From positions 5,022,001-5,086,000 of the forward strand of contig CM057141.1 in the NCBI GenBank assembly GCA_029964075.1: a stretch of DNA of 64,000 nucleotides. The letters run 5' to 3'. The DNA comes from Patiria pectinifera (taxonomy: Eukaryota; Echinodermata; Asteroidea; Valvatida; Asterinidae). This document shows, one piece after another, positions 57,401 through 64,000 of the stretch (position 1 is its first letter; each line of letters begins with the position of its first letter). The notes below the pieces were generated by a model that was not told the origin of the DNA, searched no databases, and was given only the letters and a program-made list of their open reading frames with translations. The position numbers and the translations under genes were made by a program.

Positions 57401-58353
57401 TGATGTGAACTCTTCTACAATTGCAAGAACCAGGGAAAAAAAATTAAAAATAATTGTTCAGTACTTCCAAAGGGCAATGCAGAAAAGTCTGATGACCCTT
57501 GACCTCCCAGATCCTTCAAATTCAACCACAACGTTTTTGGAGGATTTTACATGATTTAGGAAGTTAAAGCTCAGCCACTGTAAATTTACATGGAACCTGT
57601 TAGGACTTGAGTCATTTTTTGTGTTTTGTATATTCAAAGGAGGTCGGGCCCATGCTGAAAGGTTCCTAGCAAAACATGGCGTTAAAATTTCTTTTCTAAA
57701 TTGCTATTTTTTTTAGCAATACAAGAGTTATTTAATTCTGAATGAGACATCAACCCAAAAAATTGTCCCAGGTTTAGTTACTAAATTATTACATAAACAT
57801 ATTTCAAATTATTGGCTGCCAGACAATAATTCCATTCTCGCGGGTTAGGCCGGTCCCCGCCCCACAATCAGCATCGATAGTGTATGGACCGAGGGCCAGT
57901 CTGCTCGCAAAGCGAATCTGTTTGTGCCCAAAACAAAAACCTATTTTCTGATGGTTGCAGACGTCATCAAAAGGCAGAAAGATTTCTTATTAAATGGAAA
58001 AACAAAATCAAATTTGTGATATAGCATGGGAATTTAATGCAACTTTAAAAAGGGAACACCAATATAGCCCATGCACCCCTCCCCTACCAAGGCAGGATTA
58101 TTTTATGTTGTTCACAGAAAATATTGTCAAACATTTAGTACAAATTATCCCAGAGTCAAATATTTTTCATCCACAAAAACAATTCAAGTCTTACCCCGGT
58201 TCTCCACAGCTCTCCATGTGATTGGCTAGATTGACGTCATGTGACCAGACATCATACTGCCATTTCTTGAGGCCGAGTACGCCGCAGAGCACGTTGCCAG
58301 TGTGCACCCCAACTCTCATGTTGACATTGACGCCAGTGGCTTCTTTGACCGTT
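45314..58353 (-). CDS. Membrane adenylyl cyclase, ADCY2/4/7 clade (3' 16 exons, 5' incomplete)
   Basis: Converts ATP to cAMP at the plasma membrane. Exons (minus, 5' to 3'): 58195-58353, 57282-57414, 56335-56490, 56020-56078, 55513-55593, 54634-54703, 53106-53288, 52559-52678, 51728-51856, 51304-51479, 50727-50820, 49753-49911, 48775-48921, 47593-47806, 46488-46612, 45314-45475. They give 721 residues in continuous frame with GT/AG introns. Order: end of C1a ([17 protein letters not shown]), C1b, second six-helix membrane domain with an NLT glycosylation site, complete C2. Active-site residues of C2 are all present: Lys in EKIKTIG, Asp in QYDIWG, Asn and Arg in VNVASR, Lys in KGKGKLK. The PFANL motif in C1b (PFAHL in mammals) and the C2 sequence point to the Gs- and Gbeta-gamma-responsive ADCY2/4/7 group (Drosophila Ac76E relative); the vertebrate paralogue cannot be assigned. 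The start, first membrane domain and first half of C1a lie beyond the right edge. No frame break was seen. Confidence 0.95.
45964..46058 (-). pseudogene. Cyclase pseudo-exon copy 1 (two stops)
   Basis: The translation follows the parent exon ([10 protein letters not shown], stop at the Trp position, GNTVN, stop, [14 protein letters not shown]). The donor is retained and the sequence is preceded by ATATAG. It cannot encode a through-protein. Confidence 0.85.
46140..46234 (-). pseudogene. Cyclase pseudo-exon copy 2 (stop, substitutions)
   Basis: Trp codon changed to TAG; Ser-Arg of VNVASR changed to Gly-Trp; the last Ile before Gln changed to Lys. No AG sits at the copy's left edge on the minus strand, because the flank differs (GATGTCACTGG). 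Confidence 0.85.
46312..46406 (-). pseudogene. Cyclase pseudo-exon copy 3 (open frame)
   Basis: There is no stop. The parent QYDIWGN is changed to QYNIWVN, and VNVASRMD to VNVAGRMD. A donor GTAGGTGAC follows, and ATATAG precedes TCATTGGTGC. Joined to the upstream exon 47593-47806, which ends one base into a codon, it would stay in frame. The preceding tract is poor in pyrimidines, so use as an exon is doubtful. Confidence 0.6.
46488..46612 (-). CDS. Cyclase exon with C2 active site
   Basis: Acceptor ACGATTGCAG, donor ATACAG|GTAGGT. It encodes [20 protein letters not shown], then [12 protein letters not shown]. It contains the Asp that recognises adenine and the catalytic Asn and Arg. It is the source of the downstream tandem array. 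Confidence 0.95.
47045..47590 (-). mobile_element. Nested or decayed SINE copies in cyclase intron
   Basis: Part of the type 1 body lies at about 47080-47170, on plus (CCCCCAGAATATTTTTTTAGG, then CACCTCGAACAACTTAAC). A type 2 copy is at about 47283-47470 on minus: GGGTTCGAACCC-like GGGCTCGAACCCACG box B, and AAGTGCCTTGCCTAAGGGCA. A shared tail follows (AGGTTTCTTCAGGCTTGTGA) with an AATAAT-rich end near 47545-47570. Confidence 0.6.
47593..47806 (-). CDS. Cyclase exon, C2 middle
   Basis: Acceptor TGTTCTAG, donor AATAG|GTGGGA. It encodes [20 protein letters not shown], with the ATP-binding Lys. Next comes a diverged version of the mammalian AC2 QEHA region ([10 protein letters not shown], then [13 protein letters not shown]), and FNDFKLRIG. 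Confidence 0.95.
48425..48680. mobile_element. TIR element in cyclase intron
   Basis: TTATTCTATAAATTTTGGGT at the left mirrors ACCCAAATTTATAGAATTTG at the right. Inner blocks also mirror (CATTTTTCCTGTCCC / GGGACAGGAAAAAAAG). A half copy lies at about 49668-49748 (GAATGGCAAATTACAAAGAA). Non-coding. Confidence 0.7.
48775..48921 (-). CDS. Cyclase exon, C2 first half
   Basis: Acceptor TTTGCACAG, donor GATGAG|GTGAGG. It encodes [20 protein letters not shown], then [20 protein letters not shown], nearly the family consensus. Confidence 0.95.
49133..49664. mobile_element. T2/Kolobok-like MITE, subfamily B, full copy
   Basis: TTAAAGGGAATACAACATTT at left and GTTGTATATTGCCTTTAA at right, with TTAA at both ends. 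Inverted relative to 14526-15051, with the matching GATGGTCGGCTGACCACCAT palindrome and CACTTGAGATGAAACGGGGC region. Confidence 0.72.
49753..49911 (-). CDS. Cyclase exon, start of C2
   Basis: Acceptor GACTGACAG, donor TCGGAC|GTGAGT. It encodes [20 protein letters not shown], then [20 protein letters not shown], the conserved entry to C2. Confidence 0.95.
50033..50643. mobile_element. Long foldback element with TA ends
   Basis: Ends TAAACACCGCCAAAA and TTTTTTGCGGTGTTTA are inverted, consistent with a TA target site. The arms mirror over about 230 bp each (for example GTTTGCTACCAAAGACTGTA with TACAGTCTTTGGTAGCAAAC). A unique centre lies at about 50265-50410. It lies in the intron between the C2-start exon and the preceding exon. 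Confidence 0.82.
50727..50820 (-). CDS. Cyclase exon, last membrane helix
   Basis: Acceptor CATGTGCAG, donor AGACAG|GTCAGT. It encodes [12 protein letters not shown], then [19 protein letters not shown], a hydrophobic helix directly before C2. Confidence 0.93.
51304..51479 (-). CDS. Cyclase exon, membrane helices of second bundle
   Basis: Acceptor CTCTCTCCAG, donor CAAGG|GTAAGC. It encodes two hydrophobic segments ([28 protein letters not shown]) and the loop [16 protein letters not shown], which contains an NYT sequon. Confidence 0.93.
51728..51856 (-). CDS. Cyclase exon, extracellular loop
   Basis: Acceptor TTGATTCCAG, donor CCCGCG|GTAAGT. It is phase 0 at both ends (43 codons). It encodes a divergent Ser/Thr-rich loop with the N-glycosylation sequon NLT, as expected between helices 9 and 10 of membrane cyclases. 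Confidence 0.88.
52559..52678 (-). CDS. Cyclase exon, membrane helix
   Basis: Acceptor TTTGCAACAG, donor AGTGTG|GTAAGT. It encodes [19 protein letters not shown] and the helix [20 protein letters not shown]. Phase 0 at both ends. Confidence 0.92.
52825..53000 (-). mobile_element. tRNA-headed SINE, type 2 copy
   Basis: On minus: GCTGTGGCCTCGTGGTCTGG as head, then GGTTGTGGGTTCGAGTCCAG as box B, CCTTGGGCAAGGCACTTTGT, and CATTGCTTCTCTCCACCCAG. Close to the plus-strand copy at 62561-62850. Confidence 0.75.
53106..53288 (-). CDS. Cyclase exon, first two helices of second bundle
   Basis: Acceptor TTTCTCTCCAG, donor GTTAAG|GTGAGG. It encodes [12 protein letters not shown], the helix [17 protein letters not shown] and the helix [20 protein letters not shown]. 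Confidence 0.94.
53340..53699. mobile_element. T2/Kolobok-like MITE, subfamily C
   Basis: It ends TACGCCTTTAA and shares GTGTAATATCCACTGAGCTG and GTGGTGTTATTATTGGAAA with 38645-39031. The left boundary is uncertain. Confidence 0.6.
53820..53882 (-). repeat. tRNA-like remnant
   Basis: CTACCAACTGAG with an upstream GGCTGAACCTTCGACCTAGG (plus) resembles the D-arm and T-arm regions of the 41.85-kb tRNA-like family, too decayed to fold. Confidence 0.35.
54634..54703 (-). CDS. Cyclase exon, C1b end before membrane
   Basis: Acceptor CCTCTGACAG, donor AAGAAG|GTCAGT. It encodes [20 protein letters not shown]. Phase is matched to the neighbouring exons (a Lys codon is split at its 5' end). Confidence 0.88.
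54745..55204. mobile_element. T2/Kolobok-like MITE, subfamily C
   Basis: TTAA at both ends. TTAAAGGTAGAGTAGATCAT on the left mirrors ATGACCTACCCTACATTTAA on the right. Shares CATGCTGTCATTTTGAAGAA with the inverted copy 37715-38247. Confidence 0.72.
55513..55593 (-). CDS. Cyclase exon, C1b
   Basis: Acceptor ATGGTTCCAG, donor GAGAA|GTAAGT. It encodes [20 protein letters not shown], matching the NERMIQAI segment of mammalian AC2. Confidence 0.9.
56020..56078 (-). CDS. Cyclase exon, C1b linker (59 bp)
   Basis: Acceptor TTTCCCACAG, donor ACAAG|GTAAAT. It encodes [19 protein letters not shown], which is poorly conserved. It is needed to keep phase between its neighbours. Confidence 0.78.
56335..56490 (-). 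CDS. Cyclase exon, C1b with PFANL motif
   Basis: Acceptor TTCCAACAG, donor GTAACG|GTGAGT. It encodes [12 protein letters not shown], then [25 protein letters not shown] (56371-56385) corresponds to PFAHL, the Gbeta-gamma-related motif of the AC2/4/7 group. Confidence 0.93.
56765..57043 (+). mobile_element. tRNA-headed SINE, type 1, copy 3
   Basis: GGTTGGCGCAGTGGTTAGTT as box A region, GTCCGGGTTTGATTCCTGCC as box B, then TTTTCAGTCCCTACCTGATT and CTTTTCCTCCCACCTCTAAA. Its 3' part (CAGGTTTCTTCAGGCTTGCG) is shared with the 47-kb copy; ends in AAATAAATAAA. Confidence 0.78.
57282..57414 (-). CDS. Cyclase exon, end of C1a
   Basis: Acceptor TGCAATTGTAG, donor CCAAAG|GTAGGA. It encodes [20 protein letters not shown], then the C1a end [10 protein letters not shown]. 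The Arg of RVHIT follows the conserved Gly at the exon junction. Confidence 0.94.
58195..58353 (-). CDS. Cyclase exon, C1a; first exon in window
   Basis: Acceptor CTCTCTTTAG, donor CCGGG|GTAAGA. It encodes [20 protein letters not shown], then [18 protein letters not shown]. It starts with a split codon, so upstream exons must exist beyond 64000. Confidence 0.94.
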
Positions 58354-58451
58354 CTAAAGAGAGAAAATAAAAAAAGAATGTGAAAGAAAGATGCCCAAGA
58401 AGAGGTGCAACCGACCCCTGCAAGCTGGATGATAGCGTGGTTAAGACATCT

Positions 58452-58727
58452 GGGCCCAATTTCACGGCGCTGCTTAACAGTTAGCAGAAGAGTTGTGCTT
58501 AGCATAGCAGAGAAAATGTGCTAACCTTAAGCACTATTTCACGGTGTGGACGCGCTAACGGTTGCGCTTAACATGGAGATTTCTATTGTTACGTCACTAA
58601 GTTAAGCAAATTTTTCCTCTGAGGTAAGCGTGCCTTTTGCTGTGCTTATGCTTACGGTCTCCTTGAAATAGACAGAGGCTCTGTTAGCAGAAAATTGTGT
58701 GCTTAGCAGCGCCGTGAAATTGGGCCC
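58452..58727. mobile_element. GGGCCC-ended MITE, copy 1
   Basis: GGGCCCAATTTCACGGCGCT at left; GCGCCGTGAAATTGGGCCC at right. The interior has TTAAGC/GCTTAA-rich blocks. Confidence 0.8.
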
Positions 58728-58741
58728 TGCACTTGAAAGCA

Positions 58742-58961
58742 GGGCCCAATTTCCTGCTTTACAGCAGAAAATTCTGTGCTTACGGTAAGCGTATTTCATG
58801 CGTTAGCGAGGAATTTTGGCTTATGCGCATGCGTACATCCCGTAACTAAGGATTTTGTGCTTACGGGAATAGCACAGAATCTTTCTGCTAGAGCGGTTAG
58901 CACAAAATTTGTGACCGTAAGTGCGGAATTCTGTGGTTAGCAGGGCCAAGAAATTGGGCCC
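58742..58961. mobile_element. GGGCCC-ended MITE, copy 2
   Basis: GGGCCCAATTTCCTGCTTTA at left; GGGCCAAGAAATTGGGCCC at right. Separated from copy 1 by a 14-bp spacer (TGCACTTGAAAGCA, itself partly self-complementary). Confidence 0.75.
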
Positions 58962-59115
58962 ATGCAGGAGATTTGGGGTTCGAGTCCCACCTGAACATTA
59001 AGCTTGTGAATTTGTCTCACAGGCTTTTAAAAAAAAAATCAGACAAATTTTTGCCAGTTAAATTCAAAGACAGGCCCACATAGCTTTCAGGCTGAAATCC
59101 TTACTACAGAGCACA

Positions 59116-59354
59116 GGGCCCAAATGTCATGGCTCCACTTTCCGCTAATGAAAAAGCCTAGCTTACTGTAGCAGAACATTGTCTGCTTAACGTAAACATA
59201 TTTCAAGGGTTAGCAAGAAAATTTGGCTTGTGTGCATGCGAACATCCGTAACTAAATGAGTTTGTGCTCACCGAGTAAGCGCTGAATTTTTCTGCTGGTT
59301 TAAGTGAGCATGATCACGAAATTCGGTGGTTAGCAGCGACATGAAATTGGGCCC
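59116..59354. mobile_element. GGGCCC-ended MITE, copy 3
   Basis: GGGCCCAAATGTCATGGCTC at left; GCGACATGAAATTGGGCCC at right. The base context outside (AGATGT) mirrors that outside copy 1's left end (ACATCT). Confidence 0.75.
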
Positions 59355-59688
59355 AGATGTGTACATAATCAGGTCAACAAGAAGTCAACCAACAGTCAAA
59401 TGCGTCAGTCAATCACAAGTCAAATGTCACTCTCAAGCCAATCGCGATTCCATCGTGAAGGTCAATCAAAACTCACAGGGCGGAAAAAAATACAGAAATG
59501 CCTATGTAACAAGTCAGTAGATAAGCTTTTCAATTAGCTTGAGACTGTGATTTATAATTTCAAAACATGATGGCTATGGACAACTTGATTATAGCTCTTT
59601 GCCATTCCAGTTTGAAAGATTCATAGTACATCCTTACAGAAATTATTTTTACAAAATAATGTCAGCATGACGCTTTTTGCAACATATA

Positions 59689-60020
59689 TGTGAGGCGTTC
59701 TGGCAAAATGAGACAGAAGTGGGCAGAGGTCGAAATGAGGGTTTGTGGGTTTTAGGAAAGAGAATAAAATTCTCCTTACAATACTGTTTGTTGCACTTCA
59801 ATCGGACATTCCGTTGACAAGTTATGGCTGTTTAAAGTTCGCATTTGACGACATGCAAAAAAGAAAATCACTGAGAAAAAGGCCTTTAAAGTTTCAAGTT
59901 TTGTTGTCCCGAAAATGAAAGATGCCAATTGTTTTTCCCTAAAAAAAAAATTCTTTAAAATTTGTGTAGGAGACATATCAAAGATTACAAATATCAAAAA
60001 ATGTGAAAACAAATTCTTCA
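59689..60020. mobile_element. MITE family E, partial copy
   Basis: TGTGAGGCGTTCTGGCAAAA starts it; it then shares CACTTCAATCGGACATTC, AAGTTATGGCTGTTTAAA and GATGCCAATTGTT with 63490-63915. The right terminus is missing or diverged. Confidence 0.65.
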
Positions 60021-61384
60021 TTTTGCTCCACTATAATACCATTGTTTCTGTCAATTAGACTATCACAGCCCACTGTACCATCAACTTTAATTTCTCATTA
60101 ATAATTCAATCTTCACATTTAGAATTAATTAAATATTTCATTGGCAAACTCTCACAAAGCCTTAGTCTCCAAAAAGGTCACAGTCATCGAGTAAGGCAAA
60201 CAAAACGTGAGAGACTCGACTGGACACGAGATGCATATAGCGTGACCAATCAGAAATGGGTGTCCACCGTGACCGACGAAGTTTGCTCGAAGGCTCGCGT
60301 AATTAACTATACACTGTCAAGGGGCATCAACTGTTCTTTAATCAAAACCAATGGAGCCTGCTCAATGGACATGAGCTGTGGCTTGATAGGGGCTAAACTG
60401 CTTATCCCACACTATGTATGGATGCACCCATCAATGTACACAAAGCTGTGAAGCCATCACAAGTTACTTTCTGGGCTCCCAACATGGTCGCGGCTATGTC
60501 TATAGCCCACAGAGTAAACTGATGATGTACATATATACAGAGATCAGTTTATACAATACAGTGCATACATTTTGGGCTCCCAAAATGGCACCTCAGCGAT
60601 TTCAGCCGTTGATCGTGAAGCACTAACCAGAAAGATCAGTGCGCTAAACATCGCATGTTAACCAGCTAAGCGTCTCTCAAATACTAAAAACAGCACCCTG
60701 TCTTGTTCACAGAATTCATGAGAATGAAGGATTTCGTTCTGCCTCCAGCAATCTTAAAAATAATCACTTCAAAATCTCTCTATTGGGAGTGGGTACTTCC
60801 GTACTTTCTGCCTGGCTGCGACTCTTTAGCTCAGGGCTATTGAGGTTTACACCCTCTCCAGTGCTCCCCGAACGAGGGGCAATCACTTGGAAGCTTCGAT
60901 CCTGCTTGAGGGTGTACACTTATCAACAGCACGATGCTACCTTGGAGACAAGCACGTTCTCACAAGACTCATCAACCGCAAGAACATGAATTCTGACAAA
61001 ACTGTCCGTAGCCCGAGAATGTAAATATTACATGCACAATGATTAGTACCGTAGGCAAACTGCCACAGGTCATGAGAGTACATGTTCAGACATGTGTTGC
61101 TTTGCCAAACAGCAGAATTGCGTGGTTCGCCAAATTGCAATATTTAAAAAATAAATTGCTTGAGCATTCCAGTGGTCATGCAGGAACAGGCTTACGCATT
61201 TTTTGAAGATTTTACGTCATTGAGACAATCATATTGGACATGTCATTTTTTAAATCCCCTTTTTTTTTTATATCTGACGTGGAATTTCTCAGAACTTTAC
61301 TTTCAGGATCTTGCCACTTTCTGGAACTTTGCTAAAGTGTTCCCAGTTTTTTCCACGGAATAAAAAAAGCTCCTTTTCACACCA

Positions 61385-61630
61385 ACGTCACTTTCCTCGC
61401 CTTCCATCACTGTGACCCGGGTTCGAATCCTGCCCGAGCCAACATGTGTATTTGATTTTCAGTCCCTACTTGATTCCATGGTTTTTCCTCAGAATACTTT
61501 TCTGGGCTTTTCCTCCCACTGCTAAACAGTCATTTCTAATTCACATTGTCTTCCCGTTACTAGAACCCTGGAGATCAGGGGATTCCAATGAATGGGCTAC
61601 CCAGTTAAAATAAGAAATAAAAAAACAAAT
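61385..61630 (+). mobile_element. tRNA-headed SINE, type 1, copy 4
   Basis: GTGACCCGGGTTCGAATCCT box B, GATTTTCAGTCCCTACTTGA, CTTTTCCTCCCACTGC, GAATGGGCTACCCAGTTAAA, and an (AAATA/AAACAAAT) tail. Confidence 0.78.
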
Positions 61631-61715
61631 AAATTACATAATATATTCCTATGGTCAGCGTTTCATTTGAGAAAATTAAACGAGAATTTCGCGACAGAAA
61701 CTTATGAAGTGTGGC

Positions 61716-62167
61716 ATGCCAATATTAGCTGCTCCATACATGTACATGCACAACGCTCTTCAGAAACACAGGCTGACATGTAAGTGGCAATTACACATTA
61801 CCAAGGCTTTAATGACATCTTATACTCTTCGCCAAGAGGACAGGAGCGAGTCGTATTACAACTTACAATTACAAAATGCTAATACTTGGGTTTGCCCTAC
61901 AATGAGAAACTATCATTTTGGAGGACATCCGTAGAACAATATTATGCCAATATTAGCTGCTCCGTACATGTACATGCACAACGCTCTTCAGAAACACAGG
62001 CTGACATGTAAGTGGCAATTACACATTACCAAGGCTTTAATGACATCTTATACTCTTCGCCAAGAGGGCAGGAGCGAGTCGTATTACAACTTACAATTAC
62101 AAAATGCTAATACTTGGGTTTGCCGTACAATGAGAAACTATCGTTTTGGAGGACATCCGTAGAACAA
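61716..62167. repeat. 228-bp tandem duplication
   Basis: ATGCCAATATTAGCTGCTCC begins at 61716 and again at 61944. The two units differ at only a handful of positions by eye, so the duplication is young. Each gives an open frame of about 72 codons with no recognised product. Confidence 0.9.
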
Positions 62168-62361
62168 AAATAACAAAGATGGTAACCGAAGATAGCGCCG
62201 CAGGTAAATGTAGCAGGAGGAGCGACACTGTCCGAGCCTAGAATGAATATAATGACAGCAGGCTGTTTGTTCTGGATTAAAGGCAACTCTTGTCTCGCCT
62301 ACGGTAAAAGTTGTCAATGAAACTCTGTCAACAAATGCATCAGGATTGTTCTACCTTTATT

Positions 62362-62850
62362 CAGAGTGGGAGTGTGGCCAAGTGGTTGGGGTTCGAGACT
62401 CATGATCAGAGGGCCAGGGGTTCGAATCCAGCTGCTAGCCATATGTTGTGTCCTTGGTCAAGCCACTTTACACCCACTTGCCTCTCTCCAACCCAGGACT
62501 ATAAGCGGGTACTGGCATAAGCTGCTGGAGAATAACCGCGGGTCGTGATCGAGTAATACAAGTGGAGTGCTGTGGCCTCGTGGTTAAGGGCACTGGATTC
62601 GTGGTCTGTGGGTAAAGCTGCGGGTTGTGGGTTCGAGTCCAGCCGGGGTCATGGTGCGTGTGCCCTTGAGCAAGGCACTTTGTCACTCATTGCTTCTCTC
62701 CACCCAGGAGTAAATGGGTACCTGTGAGGGCAGAGATGGTTTATTTTTGACTGAATAAGCTTGCTTGCGCCTAACAGGCAGCATCAAGCAGTATACTCCC
62801 CAGAGAGCTGAGATGGTATTTGGAATGTTTAGTTGGCCCAATGACCAGGG
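62362..62850 (+). mobile_element. Two adjacent type 2 SINE copies
   Basis: Copy a (about 62362-62560): GTGTGGCCAAGTGGTTGGGG, GGGGTTCGAATCCAGCTGC, CCTTGGTCAAGCCACTTTAC. Copy b (about 62561-62850): GCTGTGGCCTCGTGGTTAAG, GGGTTGTGGGTTCGAGTCCA, CCTTGAGCAAGGCACTTTGT, then AATGGGTACCTGTGAGGGCA. Both have Ser/Leu-like tRNA heads. Confidence 0.75.
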
Positions 62851-63250
62851 GTAATAATAATACTGCAAGCGCTGTGATTTAGTTTACTAATAAGAGCGTT
62901 CTTAAATGCCGATTATTATAATACAAGTGCAGATGCTCAGTACAATAAACCACAGTGGAATGTTAACAATCTCTCATGGTAACTGTTGACAATATTTAGT
63001 CCAATGCGAACGCGGCTTGTAACTGACTAATGTTGCAGTGTAAACTTCCCCCAAGGAATACAGATATTATCCAAGAATGAATACCTGAACAAACACAATG
63101 GTAATGAGGTAACATGACAAACTTGCATCCTCCATTACAATTTGGTAACTCAATATGCATGTAATTAGTATCAGTCTACACTTGGAGGTCTGCGGACAGT
63201 TACAATTTTTCTCTGCAACATCTGTCCCAGTACCAATGTTCCATCTGAAG

Positions 63251-63335
63251 AGGGAAGGGGGAGGGGGAGGGGAGGGGGAGGTGGAGGCGGAGGCGGGGGT
63301 GAGGGGGGAGGTGAGGGGAGGGGGGTGGGGGGGAT
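63251..63335 (+). repeat. G-rich purine tract
   Basis: Repeated GGAGGGGGAGG / GGTGGAGGCGGAGG blocks with many runs of three or more G, almost no C or T. It could form G-quadruplexes on this strand, which is the non-transcript strand's complement for the minus-strand cyclase gene; the cyclase pre-mRNA would be C-rich here. Confidence 0.75.
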
Positions 63336-63489
63336 GCAGGATGCTGAAGCCCTCTTCCTAGATACATCTCCCCAAAAAAGACACCCCCCTAAAAAAAAAA
63401 GGGAAAACAGGGACGAAATTAACTTGATATTATAATTTGAATTTAGTATAAATTGCACACTTCAAAAGGCCTGATATAGCGGCTAAAAT

Positions 63490-63915
63490 GTGAGGCTTTT
63501 GGGCAAAATGAAACCGAACTAGGCAGGGGTTGAAATGAGGGTTTGCAGGTATTGTGAAAGAAAATGAATTTCTCCTTAAAATATTGTTTGGTGCACTTCA
63601 ATCGGACATTCTACTGATAAGTTATGGCTGTTTAAATTTCACGTTCATTGACATGTCAAAAAAAGTAAAATACTGAAAAAAAAGGCCTTTAAAAGTATCG
63701 AGTTTTGTATTTGTGAAAATGACAGATGCCAATTGTTCTTCCGTACAAAAAAAATAAAATATTATTCCACGATTTTTATACTATTTTGTTTAAACTATAT
63801 TTAGTAAAATCAGAAAATCGAAGAAAAAAAATCAGCCCGATTTGGGTTTTGCATTTTTTCTTCACTACAGCCTGTGCCCACTTCTGTCTCATTTTATAGC
63901 CAGAACACCTCACAA
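63490..63915. mobile_element. MITE family E, full copy
   Basis: The left end TGTGAGGCTTTTGGGCAAAA mirrors the right end TTTTATAGCCAGAACACCTCACA. The left end of the partial copy at 59689 (AATGAGACAGAAGTGGGCA) matches the reverse of this copy's right end (TGCCCACTTCTGTCTCATT), which confirms the inverted ends. Non-coding. Confidence 0.75.
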
Positions 63916-64000
63916 ATGACACTATGTACAGTAAATATTATCATCAACAATGCCCCTAGCATAAAACGAGGCCCCCCCCCCTCGTTGAATTTTCCATGGC

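Larger units (their letters stand above)
58354..64000 (-). other. Cyclase intron (continues past right edge), repeats only
   Basis: I searched the minus strand for the expected upstream C1a motifs (the metal-binding Asp segment and GDCYYC-type sequence) and the first membrane bundle, and found none. The intron is therefore at least 5.6 kb. It is filled with the MITEs, SINEs, tandem duplication and G-rich tract listed separately. Confidence 0.7.

Noticed and set aside
61716..62162. Twin 72-codon open frames as tandem duplicated genes
   Set aside because: The frames have no recognisable product, lie inside a cyclase intron on the opposite strand and are explained by a 228-bp DNA duplication.
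63155..63458. Gly/Pro-rich open frames around 63.2-63.4 kb
   Set aside because: Translations of the G-rich tract on either strand; low complexity only.

Overview
This is a eukaryotic, intron-rich, repeat-rich nuclear window. It holds two recognisable genes, which converge tail to tail across about 10.4 kb. The gene sequences are animal. The repeat load (dense terminal-inverted-repeat MITEs, tRNA-headed SINEs, CR1/L2- or RTE-like LINE remnants) and the AT-rich, high-complexity introns suit a marine invertebrate deuterostome, most likely an echinoderm. That placement is an inference; the sequence alone does not fix the species.

Layout. 1-28.7 kb holds no gene I can prove. It carries two decayed LINE 3' ends (about 4.4-4.9 kb minus, 19.08-19.41 kb plus), two unusual minisatellites that switch strand (6.2-6.8 kb and 12.9-13.65 kb), hairpin or foldback elements (16.0 and 20.1-20.6 kb), several MITE families and SINEs. 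One isolated 41-codon candidate first exon lies at 8159-8281 (+). 28.7-35.0 kb (+) holds a complete six-exon gene for the RNase P/MRP subunit POP4 (Rpp29), 229 aa. Its introns 2 and 3 carry three foldback elements, one of them enclosing a tRNA-like sequence. 35-45.3 kb is intergenic and full of MITEs. 45.3-58.35 kb (-) holds the last 16 coding exons (721 aa visible) of a membrane adenylyl cyclase of the ADCY2/4/7 clade: the end of C1a, C1b with a PFANL motif, the second membrane domain, the whole C2 domain and the stop codon. The 5' exons (N-terminus, first membrane domain, start of C1a) lie beyond the right edge, because 58.35-64.0 kb contains only repeats and no recognisable exon.

The two genes are functionally unrelated. 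POP4 acts in tRNA and rRNA processing; the cyclase makes cAMP at the plasma membrane downstream of G proteins.

The most unusual structure is at 45.92-46.58 kb. The penultimate cyclase exon, which encodes part of the C2 active site, has been partly duplicated with its 5' splice site into a roughly 175-bp tandem array inside the next intron. Two of the three copies have decayed by stop codons. One is still open, keeps its splice donor and has an AG in a compatible phase, but its active-site Asp codon has become Asn.

All splice sites given here were read by eye from GT/AG context, reading-frame phase and family knowledge; no transcript data were available.
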